Assembly (NCBI GenBank): GCA_015680685.1
Contig: MNCI01008366.1
Coordinates: 581,295-645,294 of the forward strand
From: Gnetum montanum
Lineage: Eukaryota > Streptophyta > Gnetopsida > Gnetales > Gnetaceae
Direction of reading: 5' to 3'
Length of the DNA: 64,000 nucleotides
The stretch's first letter is position 1. Every line of letters starts with the position of its first letter. Both the position numbers and the translations under genes were made by a program. The notes under the pieces were generated by a model that was not told where the DNA came from, searched no databases, and worked only from the letters and a program-made list of their open reading frames with translations. Shown piece after piece: positions 21,597 to 31,533 of this stretch.

Positions 21597-22639
21597 ACTG
21601 AATAAAAACTCGTCCTCGAGTTCCTTAAAAAATATTGGGAAGGTATGGGATTATTGACTTGAATGGAACTAATGGTGAATGGAAAGACATGTGAACGGAT
21701 CATCATTACAGAACATGATAAAACTGGTGTCCACTACAACAAGAGTGAACACTTTATACATATACATTTGACATCATGTCTTATTTAGTAGCTAAGAGAG
21801 AAGAGAGAGGAGAGAAGAAGTCTATTGCTGCCAACGCCAAGATTGTGCCTTTTGTTGTCTATCTGTAAGCGCGCCATCCATCTCGTTCCTTACATAGCTG
21901 CTTCCGCACTGATCCATTCCAAGTGTTCCTTCCAGATCCAATCCATTGTTATATGATTGCCATCTGCACACATAACACAGTCTTTGTATTAGCAAGGGTA
22001 AATGAATCACAATGTAGTTGATACCTTGCTTCGGTGAAAGGTCCATTGGTTGGGTTGTGGTATGGCTGATACAAGTCTGGAGATATAATAATAATGACTA
22101 CCCAAGGTGTAGGGGTTAGGAGAAAATCGAAAAAATTGGACCAGAACCCCCATGACTAATCGCGAACCTCCGGTAGCAATAGAATGGAGAAAGAAAAAGA
22201 ACAAGAAAGATGGAGGAAAAGAGATAACTATAACATCGATGACATGGATGTCAAGATGGAAATCAACAAAATAGAATGGATTGAAAAAATGTTAAAGGAA
22301 AGAATTTAACTGGTGTACTAAATAGGAATGCTAGTGGGTCCTCCCCAAAGCAGGCTCATGCCTTTAATGCCCTAAAAAACCCATATTCAAAGACTCCGTA
22401 GGCTCTAGGAATGTCATTTAGAGCAAGAGTTAAAGTCTTAACCACAAGAATTTACCAAAAAGAAAACAATGCGTCAACCAAAATATACACTAATGATACA
22501 ACCAACAATGAGGTGAACAATGGAGAGAAGGATGGAGAGAAGAGAATGGAATGGAATCCCAAGAACAAGGTCATGTATAGCCCCATGTGTATTTCAATGA
22601 TTAATGTGACTTAGTAGATCCCATTCCAAGTCCGACCTC
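21597..22639. other. E2 3' internal region, no gene seen
   Basis: The first about 80 bp match the E1 region before its polypurine tract. Beyond that there is no recognisable coding sequence on either strand; frames at 21822-22204 and 22411-22614 carry no motif. Confidence 0.5.
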
Positions 22640-23163
22640 AACAAACCACATCCAGTGACTTCGCATTAATACATTTGGCTGACCCATCCTCTTGAAGTAA
22701 CAAGAATGTCTCCACCAAAGAGTCACCAACATTCTGACGAAGCGAAAGATGAGATAGGAAGCAAGGAAGGGCCTTAGTTAGAGGGAACATTTTTATTTTG
22801 AGTTCCATAACTAGTGCTTGTAGCCCAAATGATTATTTCATCTAAGGGGTGTGCTTTGAATTCTCACTTTTTATTTTTATTTTTTGTGTTTATACGTGAG
22901 AACCACACCATGCAAAGACTTTTTTATTTTTATTAGCTCAACTTCCCGATAATTGGGTAACATCGAAGCTGTAAGAAAACTCAAGAAGAAAGCATCCAAG
23001 CACCCAAGAGAATGGCCAACACAAATGCATCAAGTTCCCTTGAAGTCACACCCTTTTCAATCCTTGAGTCCTTCCTCAGTTTGAGAAATACCCAGTCACC
23101 AATTCGTTGATAGTTCTTATTATTGAGAAAGGGACTGTACATTTCCAAGCCAAGAGAGGCCAT
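22640..23163 (-). pseudogene. Remnant of gypsy integrase C-terminal domain in E2
   Basis: The minus-strand frame at 23163-22981 contains YQRIGDWVFLKLRKDS, which fits the FxVGDWVFLKLQ block of plant gypsy integrase C-termini. Further on (about 22800-22700) a broken reading gives ALVMELKIKMFPLTKALPCF with FLSHLSLRQNVGDS, placed like the AYKLxLP...HPVFHVSLLK block. The catalytic core is absent. The order and strand agree with E2. The assignment rests on short motifs. Confidence 0.5.
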
Positions 23164-23338
23164 AAAAATTTATGGATGTATGGATGAAGTGAACTCATTG
23201 CCTGTCATATTAAAAGAACCATACCTTAGTATCAACATCATAATCTTAAAGGTAAAAACCAAACATTAGCAATTAATAGAAACAGTTCATACCATCATTA
23301 GAGCACTTATTGGGTGAAAAACTTAACAAAATGGATAA

Positions 23339-23356
23339 ACACACACACACACACAT
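23339..23356. repeat. AC microsatellite
   Basis: A run of ACACACACACAC inside E2, between the protease and the integrase remnant. Confidence 0.8.
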
Positions 23357-23796
23357 GAAGAAATGAAAAAGTATAAACGATGTTGTAAAACAAAAACAAG
23401 AAAAGTTAAAGAAATTTGTAAAACAAAAATGTGCAAAACAAAAATGTGTAAAACAAACTTAAAAGAACTGAGGGCCTCAATTTATTAGAATAGGTGGCCA
23501 TCTCCCCCATGACTGAATTGAAAGGGAGAGATCCAAAATAATGAGCGCCTATTTGAATTTTTTAGAAGTGTCCAACTTCTCCAAATTGATGTTTTTAGGT
23601 TAAGTGATGGAAGTTGGTGACGCTCGTATTCTAATGTATCTATGCTTTCGTTGTGGGCGTGAGTTGTTTCCCCAGTTCGTTCCATGCATGTTGGTGGGCT
23701 ACTCTCTTGATCAGCTGTCAACCACTGGGTGTTTTCTTGTTGTGTGGTTGCTACATACAGGCACCTTTGTATGTTATCCTCTAGTGCACACTGGTT

Positions 23797-24384
23797 TCAT
23801 GCAGGAAATGCTGAGCATTCCTCCATGTCATCACCCTCTGAGTCACTGTATGTGATGCATGGAACTTTCTTCTTCTTGATCTTTCCATAAATGTTTTCCT
23901 TAGATATTTCCAAGGAAAGATCGTGGATTCCTAGGCATGCGTCTATTGTACTCAACCATGCCCTTCCCATTATAATTGGAAAGTTCCCTTTGCTATTGTT
24001 GACTTCTATCACTAGGAAATCAGCTGGGTATGACCAACCACACACAATGATAATGATGTCCTCCACCAATCCCAAGGGAATGGTGATGGATTGGTCAGCC
24101 AGCTCTAATTGAATATTTCTCTTCTTAAGTGGAGGTAGGTTCCAAGCTTTATACATTTCTCGTGAGATTAGGTTTACTCCGAAACCTGAGTCAAGAAGAG
24201 CCTTATGTAGTTCATTCCCAGTGACTTGGAGATAAATTAGGGGGCTTCTAGGATCAAAGAATTTCTTGGGAAGGTGGCCCACCTTGATCCAGTCAGTAAC
24301 GGTATGTGTTAACATAACCGTATGCGTTGAGCTCTGTTGTTGGTTTGAAGGGAGCTTCAAAGCCTTAATTGTTGGAGCGTACAC
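23797..24384 (-). pseudogene. Retropepsin domain of gypsy element E2
   Basis: An open 195-codon minus-strand frame. Residues 40-60 (FFDPRSPLIYLQVTGNELHK) lead into the active-site loop ALLDSGFGVNLI (Asp65-Ser66-Gly67), then LPPLKKRNIQLELADQSI, LGLVEDI, YPADFLVIEV and FPIIMGRAWLSTID (second hydrophobic-Gly motif at 136-144). This is the standard layout of plant Ty3/gypsy aspartic proteases, which cut the Gag-Pol polyprotein and act as dimers. The acidic tail (DSEGDDMEE) is the protease/reverse transcriptase linker. The domain itself looks intact, but the element lacks the downstream polymerase. The matching domain in E3 (333-740) has lost its active-site loop. Confidence 0.88.
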
Positions 24385-24977
24385 AGACTCAACTGCTTGT
24401 GGTTGTGAGAGCTTGTTTGGGCTTTTGGTTCTGAAGAAAGGTCTTCTCTTTTTGCAGTTGTCAGAACCAACAGCGGGTTGAAGGTTTACAGCTCCCGTAG
24501 CATTATGTTGCTACAGTTGAGTGGGGAGTTCCCCTTGCATTGTTGGAGTGGGAGGTAGTGGAACTACTAAGGTAAGAGATGCAGATGGATTCAGAGGGTG
24601 GTATGTATGTGGTGTGTCTCTTAGAGGAGAAGGAGTCCCAAAATACTCTCGAACTTGGTAGTGACGTTGTGGGGTTGCGTGACCCATAGAGTCACTTAGA
24701 GAAACCAGCTGCTGCACGTACTAGCTATATGGGTCTGGTTGCCGATAAGGTTATTGTTGTCTAGGTGGTGGCATCCCCCATGACTGTGGGTGTTGCCACT
24801 ACCGGTGTTGCCCGATAGGTTGTGGTGGAGTTCCACTTGGATAATATGTTAACAGTTGGTGGAACTGCCTCGGGTTACCTTGGGGATAAGGTAACCTTTG
24901 GGGTGCCTGCCATTTGTTAAGTCTTGGGTTGAGTGCATACACCCCGGACTCTTGTAGATGTGAGATTATTGGGCAAC
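24385..24977 (-). pseudogene. Gag C-terminal part of E2
   Basis: The minus-strand reading gives GCCPIISHLQESGVYALNPRL (24799-24977), then a proline/glutamine-rich tail with the piece QRLPYPQGNPRQFHQ. The same peptide in E3 (11384-11722 and 741-1525) shows the correct order. It follows the solo LTR 24983-26218, which cut between the HPKG and GCCP residues. Confidence 0.7.
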
Positions 24978-24982
24978 ATCCC

Positions 24983-26218
24983 TGTTGATGCGTAAATTTT
25001 GGACACGCGAACACCTGTGAAAACTCGTTTTAAGAGACTATCACCTAGGGCACCTCCTGTATGGGTACGGAAACTTGGGAATAATCTTAGCTGGAAAGGG
25101 CTATGGGACAAAACAATAATAATAATAATATTTTTAAGCAAAATATTTAAAACTTAAATTTAATTTAATATTAAAAACTTAAATTTAATTTAATATTGGA
25201 AGCTTAAAATAATTTGTGCAATTTCTAGGACAATAAATAATTCAAAAGTTCAAAAGCTGCTTTCAGTATGCGGTTGCTGCCCTTGTGGCAGAGACAGATT
25301 TGTCTATTGCAGCAACTACTTGCAAGGGAGATAACAGGACTGCCTGCTGTAGTTTAGAGGAGTTCGTTGCTGCCAAATGATCGCCACCTACGATGCTCAC
25401 AAGGCCACTGTGGATACCCCTGTTGACGTGCACCAGATCGCCATGTGTAACTAGCCATCGCTGCTGTGCACTCTGTCGGATGTGCTGCACTCCTGTGCCT
25501 ATCACCTACCATTTGTTGTTCACCGTCGCCATGTGAGGAGGACTGCGTAGGAAGAGAGAGAGAGATGCTCACCTCTGCCCCTAATCGTCCTTAGAGAAAC
25601 CCCGAAAGCCAAGATGATAAACAAAGAACTAAAAAGCTCCAGTGCACATAAAACAGTGAGGAAACAAAGATATGTAAAATTCGTAGAAAAAGAAAAAAGC
25701 ATATAAACAATACTAGGAAAGGCTAAAAGGCTAAACAGAGAAATGTGGCAGCTCTAGGAATCCGATAAACAATTTCTTCCGAACATAGGAGAAAATTCTA
25801 TCTAGATATAAGTCGGTTCCTACTATAAGCATTAAAGGACAAGTATCGGACCAGAGAGGAAGCTAGGGCGTCAATGGGTTTAGTTGAGGATACGAGTGTA
25901 TAAAAGAAAGCCTAAAATTGCTGAGCGCAGAGACTTACAAAAATTAGTGAAATTGAAGGGGGTCAGGATCCGATGCTGCAGAAAAATAGTACCGATTTGG
26001 AGGCAAAAATACAGATTCAGCCCCCAACCAGCAATCCCTGATGGCCATCAAAGATAGTTGGGCTCCCCTCTTTATAGCGGCCCTACAAGGGAAAACCCTA
26101 ACCCTAAACCACTAGCTGCCTTGGCCACATATTATTATTATTTTTTATTTTTATGTTTTATTTTTGTACTCGTTCAAATAAGGCCCTATGCCTAGCATGG
26201 GTGAGATTGGCCTCAACA
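24983..26218. mobile_element. Solo LTR, TGTTGA...TCAACA family, nested in E2 gag
   Basis: 1236 bp between perfect 5-bp duplications ATCCC (24978-24982 and 26219-26223). Ends are TGTTGATGCG and GCCTCAACA. Joining the flanks restores a continuous gag reading (CQYDHPKG then GCCPIISHL), as in E3. It contains an AAT microsatellite (about 25108-25130), a GC-rich block with GTTGCTGC runs (25260-25560) and AT-rich ends. The related but longer copy is at 16826-18831. No coding motif. Confidence 0.85.
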
Positions 26219-26223
26219 ATCCC

Positions 26224-26411
26224 TTAGGATGGTCATACTGGCAGATCTCACATCCACTGTCATTGTCCGTGTCAAAATCCACAACCTCATCGGCGATAGT
26301 CATTTTTCCCTTACCCTTGTTACGTGCATGGTCTGAGTCTCTTCTCTTTTTCTTATCATGGTCACTACTTCACTTCTTAAACTCCTCTATGACTTTTAAA
26401 ATAGTTTCAAA
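26224..26411 (-). pseudogene. Gag segment of E2 between two nested solo LTRs
   Basis: The minus-strand reading holds FETILK at the right end and DSGCEICQYDHPKG at the left, a cysteine-containing patch that aligns with DGCDICQYEHPKG of E3. It is bordered by insertions at 26219 and 26417. Confidence 0.7.
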
Positions 26412-26416
26412 CCTAC

Positions 26417-27211
26417 TGATGGGATGCGATATTGTATGGGCCGCGATATCGCATCCCACGCGATATCGCAGTGCGCTGCAAAATTTATAAATAAGAGGCA
26501 GCTCTCCCTTGTTTTCCATCGTAGGATTAGACTGTAGCGAAGCTCTGGTAGATTGATCACTCTAGAGATAGAATATTTTCCATGTGCCCGTAGTAGGAGT
26601 CCTAAAGTGAACGGATCTTTATTCAAGCAAACATTGTACCTGAACACAAGTTTGTGTACTGCAATAAAGATGAACTTCCTGGATAAACCTTGCAGTGCAT
26701 GGAATAGGCTAATTAGGATTTTATTTATTGTTATTTATTGTTTTCCATTTACATGCTTTATTAGGAATTAATTCTCTCTCAACCCTTCTCTCCTAGTTAA
26801 GTGCCTCAATACAACTACTTCAAGCACGTACGTTATGCGTGGTGATCCCAGCAACGATTACTGTTTGGTAACCACGGTTGCATTGGTTCAGGGTGTGAAC
26901 AGTAAGTGGGAATGGATGCTGACGCTAGGTAAATTAAGACTTAGTTAATTAGTTTAAGTTAGTAATTAGTCCTTTCAACCCTTCACCTCACTAGCATAGG
27001 AGATCAACCAAAAAACATATAAAAATCATATATCTCGGACTTACTTAACCATACACTATGACAAATACAAGTAAGTCTGGTAAGATAATGAATGATTAAC
27101 CTTAAGTGTTCCATGAGGCGTGTAGGCACTTAGTCTGCAGAGTTCGACCGGATCGCGCGTGTTACACTCGTATTCGTATGGTTGAGTGTAGGGGTACCTC
27201 GCCACTCATCA
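26417..27211 (+). mobile_element. Solo LTR of the ATATC-array family nested in E2 gag
   Basis: 795 bp, TGATGGG to CTCATCA, between perfect duplications CCTAC (26412-26416 and 27212-27216). Three ATAT(C/T) units (26428-26467) precede a TTTATAAATA box (26484-26493). The AATAAA signal lies near 26662. Joining the flanks restores the gag peptide KVDQMWDSIDSR-FETILK, matching KIDKMWDSLDENFQTTLK in E3. It lies opposite to E2, and is a younger insertion by the same LTR family. Confidence 0.9.
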
Positions 27212-27216
27212 CCTAC

Positions 27217-28900
27217 TGTCTATGGAGTCCCACATTTGATCTACCTTAGCTGACACCTCGGTTGTTAGCTTTTGAAGCAGTAAGGTTTTTCTATTCACCA
27301 ACTTCTTGAGTGGTGACTCATCCTCTTCCTCACCAAATCTTACTCCCCTCTTTCGGAGGGAAGGATCGTAGTTATACTCTTCCACGCTTTTTCTTTTTCG
27401 TAGCTCCCCATCTTCTTTAGCTACTTGCTCCAAAAATCGATGAATTTCATGGGACCTAAGTTCAAATAATCTTCCTTGGGCATATGTCCCAAGGGTTCTC
27501 GTGGTTTCATGTCTTAGCCCATCTACGAGGTGGCAGAGTTGATCCCGTTGTGCGTAACCATGGCCCAGGCAATGATGTAGTAATGCATAATATCAGCCCA
27601 TGGCAGCATCCAAGGATTCGTGAGTACCCTGCTTCCATCCTTGGATCTGCTTACATAAGTTGGACACTTTGGAGTACGTTTGGTATTTATCATTAAAGAG
27701 TTCTAACATCATACTCCACCTCCTAATGGTTTCCGGTTCTAAAGATCGGTACCAACTCTCTGCTTCTTTTACAAGTGTCCTAGGAAACAACTTTAACTTT
27801 TGCCACTCATTTTCAATATTTTGCAAGGCACAGGCATCGTGGAATGCCTGTAAGTGATTCTGCTGATCAACATTGTATCCCCCCTCAAACCGTGGGATAT
27901 TATTCATGTCTAGTCTCTTGATTCGATTGTCTTTTTGGTGCCTTGTAGGTATCCTCACAGCCTCTATAATGTCTAACATACTCCAGGTTGCTAGCAGGGA
28001 TTCATCATGATCATCTCTCTCATGACGTCTATGATGCCTACGTGGTTCCCTACTTTCCTTTCTATGCCTTGACTCTCTAGAATGCCCTCAGCCTCGCTCT
28101 TGACTCTCTCGTTGAGGTCTCTCATTTTGCTTACCCTTATCCTCACCGTTGTGATTGCGTCTTGATGTGGAAGGAGAGGGTGAATGATGTGATGAAGGGA
28201 AAGAAGAAGGAGAACCATCGCCATGACAATGTTTCTTACCTTCTTTTCGGTGGCTACAGCCCCGATTGTAATGACGATCAAATCACTCGCCCTTATCTTG
28301 TGTTTGTGTCCCCTCATTGAACACTTGGTGTTTGTGGGCATCAAAACCAGGGTTGTGTATCGTGGAGCACAAGTTCTGATACACCACCTCCTCACTCTCA
28401 TTAGGAGGGGAAACATCATTTTGTGGAGAACCTATTGAGATAGGTTCACCACCCTTAGTTTCTCTTATGACGGGCAAAGCATTACGGGGGCCTGTGCCCT
28501 TCAACGATGTGTGGCAACTCTCCTGCCGCAAGTCCCGTTGACGTTGTGCTTTTTGGGATGGTAGTCCCTTGTCTCATAATCTTCTGCAACGTATTTAGCG
28601 TATAGCTGCGTCATGTCTATCTGTGCAAGAGCACGAAGGAGCATGTTAGGGACTGCCTGATCTGGGGGTAACACTATGTTACCTTGCAAATCTCTCCAGC
28701 GCAATTGTTTATCCTGATGGAGGATAAAAGTAAAATTGGGTATATATACCACTTGATACTATTGAGGAACTGGCGGTTCTAGGTTACGTGTGTTAGATTG
28801 CTGAAGGTCTCTTGTGTGATCCCTAGGTGGTGAAGTGCTTTTATGAGAAGAAGAAGATATTGTTATCTTACTTGGTGTGCTATTAACCGTTGTTTAAGTT
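27217..28900 (-). pseudogene. Gag gene of E2, N-terminal and central domains
   Basis: The best frame is 27593-27979: IKRLDMNNIPRFEGGYNVD, LQAFHDACALQNIENEWQKL, LFPRTLVKEAESWYRSLEPE and MMLELFNDKYQTYSKVSNL, i.e. the Retrotrans_gag core of Athila/Tat-type elements (ratio of helices, LFP..L..KA..W and F...F blocks). 27209-27433 continues after a frame change with LEQVAKEDGELRKRKSVEE. Upstream, 28501-28752 (MVYIPNFTFILHQDKQLRW) and 27991-28419 form a charged, low-complexity N-terminal region broken by frame changes. Gag would bind and package element RNA. Several stops and frameshifts make it non-functional. Confidence 0.82.
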
Positions 28901-28987
28901 TTCTTCTAATTAATCCTAAGGGTTCATTTAAGCTTCCCAACGATGTGGATGATTTCCTATGTTCTACTTAGCGCACAAACAACTTAG

Positions 28988-29005
28988 TCCTCGGTAACGG
29001 TGCCA
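28988..29005 (-). other. Primer binding site of E2 (tRNA-Asp)
   Basis: Read on the minus strand next to the 5' LTR: TGGCACCGTTACCGAGGA. Against the complement of the plant tRNA-Asp 3' end (TGGCGCCGTTGCCGGGGA) it differs at three positions, all G-to-A. This fixes the orientation of E2 and the inner border of its 5' LTR. Confidence 0.85.
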
Positions 29006-29006
29006 A

Positions 29007-29849
29007 TGATGAGTGGCGAGGTACCCCTACACTCAACCATACGAATACGAGCGTTACACGCGTGATCTGGTCGAACTCCGTAGACTAAGTGCCTACACGC
29101 CTTATGGAACACTTAAGGTTAATCGTTCATTGTTTTCCCAGACTTACTTTTGTCACGGTTGTATGGTTAAGTAAGTCTGAGGTATGTGATTTTTATATCT
29201 TTTCTGTTTTATCGCCTATGCTAATGAGGGAAAGGGTGAAGAGACCAAGTAACTAACTTTAATTGACTAAGCCTTAATTAACCTAACATCAATATCCGTT
29301 CCCACTTGCCGTTCACACCCTGAGCCAATGCAACCTTCTGGGATTACCAAACGCTATTCGTTACTGCGATTACCAAGCCTAACGCACGTGCTCGAAGCAG
29401 TCGTACTGAATGCACTTAACTAGGAGAGAAGGGTTGAGAGAGATTTAATTAACTAATAAAGCATTTCAACAATAAACAATAAATAACAATAAGTAAAGTC
29501 CTATTTAGCTTAGTCCATGCACTGCAAGGTTTATCCAAGAAGTTCGTCTTTATTTCCGTACACAAACTTGTGCTCAGGTACAATATTTGCTCGAATAAAG
29601 ATCCGTTCACTTTGGAGCTCCTACTGCGGGCACATGGAAATTATTCTATCTCTGGGGAGGTAAAATTGCCAGAGTTTCGCTAAGGGTCTAGATCTAGATG
29701 GAGAAATAAGGGAGAGCCGCCTCTTATTTATAGATTTGGTGATGCACTATGATATCGCGTACGCGATATCGTAGGGGAAGACACGATATCGCAGCGGATG
29801 CGATATCGCGTACACGATATCGCAGCCCATGCGATATCGTGTCCCATCA
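29007..29849 (-). repeat. 5' LTR of E2
   Basis: 843 bp. It differs in length from the 3' LTR (796 bp) by exactly 51 bp in the palindrome array minus a 4-bp indel elsewhere. Six GATATC units lie at 29751-29838. The minus-strand TATA box is near 29725-29735, so the array lies immediately upstream of it. The target duplication GTAAC follows at 29850-29854. Confidence 0.92.
29751..29838 (-). promoter_or_regulatory. Six-unit GATATC palindrome array, U3 of E2 5' LTR
   Basis: Six perfect GATATC cores in contexts GATATCGCGTACGCGATATC, CACGATATCGCAG and GCGATATCGTG. The first 20-mer is itself a perfect palindrome. The 3' LTR has three cores only. The sequence alternates CG and ATAT, and is rich in CpG while related copies show CG to TG/CA changes. 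Confidence 0.78.
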
Positions 29850-29854
29850 GTAAC

Positions 29855-30410
29855 AAAAATGTATCAGTTTTGTCATAAATACCTAAAAAGCTAGAAATAA
29901 CTTCTATCACAGATTTCCTTTCAAAATTTTAGCAATATTTTTGGAACTAATAGGCTTGCTAAAAATAGATTTTTTTTTAATTTTTAATATTAAAGCTTGT
30001 GTTTTATCTTATACATCCATATTTAATTAATTCTTCAAATAAGTAGTTTTTAAACCTTCTTTTTTAAAAATTTACAAATGTTAATTACTTTTTTTCTTTT
30101 GGAGAAACAGGCATAGGGGTTGGTACCTATCACCACATTAGGCTAGACGTGACCCACTAAACAAGAGTATCTCACCATAAGGCTACTCCACTACTATCCA
30201 AATGTTAACATAGCTACACCCCAAAATTTATAGAGGTTTATAACTCTTAGTCAAAGAAAAAAGAAATCTTTAAGAACAATAATGAACTCAAGTTACATAA
30301 TGGGCACTCTAAGGTAAATACAAATTTGGGTCAGGCATGTACGTTGGCAAGATTCCTTGGCCATCAAAGTAAAGAAATAAAAACTTATCATATGGTTGTT
30401 TACAGAGTGG
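29855..30410. other. AT-rich spacer between E2 and next solo LTR
   Basis: Nothing recognised: no frame of note on either strand, no terminal repeat. It is the old sequence on the right of the E2 insertion point. Confidence 0.5.
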
Positions 30411-30415
30411 ATTAT

Positions 30416-31242
30416 TGATGAGTTGTGATTTAATAGACCCTGACATCAAATACACGATGTTGTGTACCTAACGTCAGGGGTAATAAGCAACATTAGATAC
30501 CTGATGTCGTCTCATTTGGATCTTGCCTATAAATACTGCACTTAGACCTTCGGATGAGGAGCTTCGCTTAGAAAGTAGTAATAGATAGTTTCAGTTTTCC
30601 ATTTCTTCTTTCCAATCTATTGTAATCGTACAACACCTTTGTTCGAGTGTGACGTACTTAGACACGTTACATGACTAGCAATAAAGATCAAGATTACTTC
30701 TATCATTGCAACATCCACTTAGATTAATATTGTTGTTTTAATTATTTAATGCTTTCTTCAGTTAAACATTTCCATTTATTGTTATTTACTATTTTTGTTG
30801 TTGAGTGAAATGTGTATGGCTTAATCACAAACGTTTAAGTGTAAATACTTGGTCGTCCAAAGGTGTATTGTTTGGCACAACTAGTGACATACACCTGGTA
30901 AACCCAGAAGTAACTCCACGAAGTCCAAGACGTGTACAGACGATTAAGAGCAGATACCATCACCTTAGGCTAATTTAGACCTTATTTCCATTATTCATTA
31001 GTTAATCAATTTATCTCTTTTTGTCACTAGGAGTAGCATAGAATTAGGAAACATCATACACCCCACTTTGGATGAAACCATACGTGATAAAGCTACCACT
31101 AGTCCAAGTGGGAAGACAGTGAACTGTGCAAGGCATAATGACCTAGATGCCACAACTAGTCCCATCTGCAGAATTCAACTAAATCATGCATGAATGCTTG
31201 TAATTTGTATGGTTGAGCATAGGGGTACTTCGCCACTCATCA
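30416..31242 (+). mobile_element. Solo LTR with a different U3 motif set
   Basis: 827 bp, TGATGAG to CTCATCA, flanks ATTAT (30411-30415) and ATTAC (31243-31247), one mismatch. R and U5 follow the family (AGCAATAAAGATC near 30679, GGTTGAGCATAGGGGTACTT near the end). The U3 block before the TATA box (TATAAATA, 30528-30535) has TGACATC (30441), ACGATGT (30455), ACGTCAGG (30471) and CTGATGTCG (30501) instead of GATATC units. Confidence 0.85.
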
Positions 31243-31305
31243 ATTACAAATAGTAGTTCAAAGAAAATTTCAATTCTAGAGCAAAACTAGAGTTAAGCAT
31301 GCTTA

Positions 31306-31533
31306 TTTACTTTCTCCAACTTTCTTTGGTATCTTTATTGATGAAATACAAGAATGGTTACACGATGGACAAAATGGTCATGTTATCAAAATTGGATCTT
31401 AAGAAATGAATCTTTTATATGTAAATGATGTTGCTTTAATCTCCACTACTAGAGAAGGTATGCAAAATATGTTGTGAATTTCAAAAAATTATTGTTGCTT
31501 ATTTGGTCTTTAAGTGAATGTGGAACTAACTAT
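31306..31533 (+). pseudogene. LINE reverse transcriptase fragment
   Basis: The plus-strand reading gives LLSPTFFGIFIDEIQEWL, then LLYVNDVALISTTREGMQNM and CLFGL.VNVELT. This matches the LSPxLFxxxIDxLxxxL, YADDVxLxS and LxVNxxKTK blocks of a plant non-LTR reverse transcriptase. Three stops, and the YADD motif reads YVND, so the first catalytic Asp is Asn. Only this core scrap is seen, next to the solo LTR at 30416-31242. Confidence 0.72.

Larger units (their letters stand above)
20791..29849 (-). mobile_element. Complete Ty3/gypsy element E2 with gag and protease, lacking reverse transcriptase
   Basis: Bounded by LTRs 20791-21586 (3') and 29007-29849 (5') and a perfect target duplication GTAAC (20786-20790 and 29850-29854). 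It has a tRNA-Asp type primer site inside the 5' LTR and a CATGGGGGTA polypurine tract inside the 3' LTR. Reading minus-strand: gag (about 28900 to 24400), retropepsin (24384-23797), then only a scrap of integrase C-terminus (about 23163-22640). Reverse transcriptase, RNase H and the integrase core are missing, as if removed by a deletion near 23170-23490. Two solo LTRs are nested in gag. Gag style, primer site and the space before the 3' LTR point to the Athila/Tat side of Ty3/gypsy. Confidence 0.9.

Noticed and set aside
29007-29849. Reading 29007-29849 as another solo LTR
   Set aside because: Its flanks GCCAA and GTAAC do not match; a tRNA-Asp primer site lies inside and the outer flank GTAAC matches 20786-20790, so it is the 5' LTR of E2.
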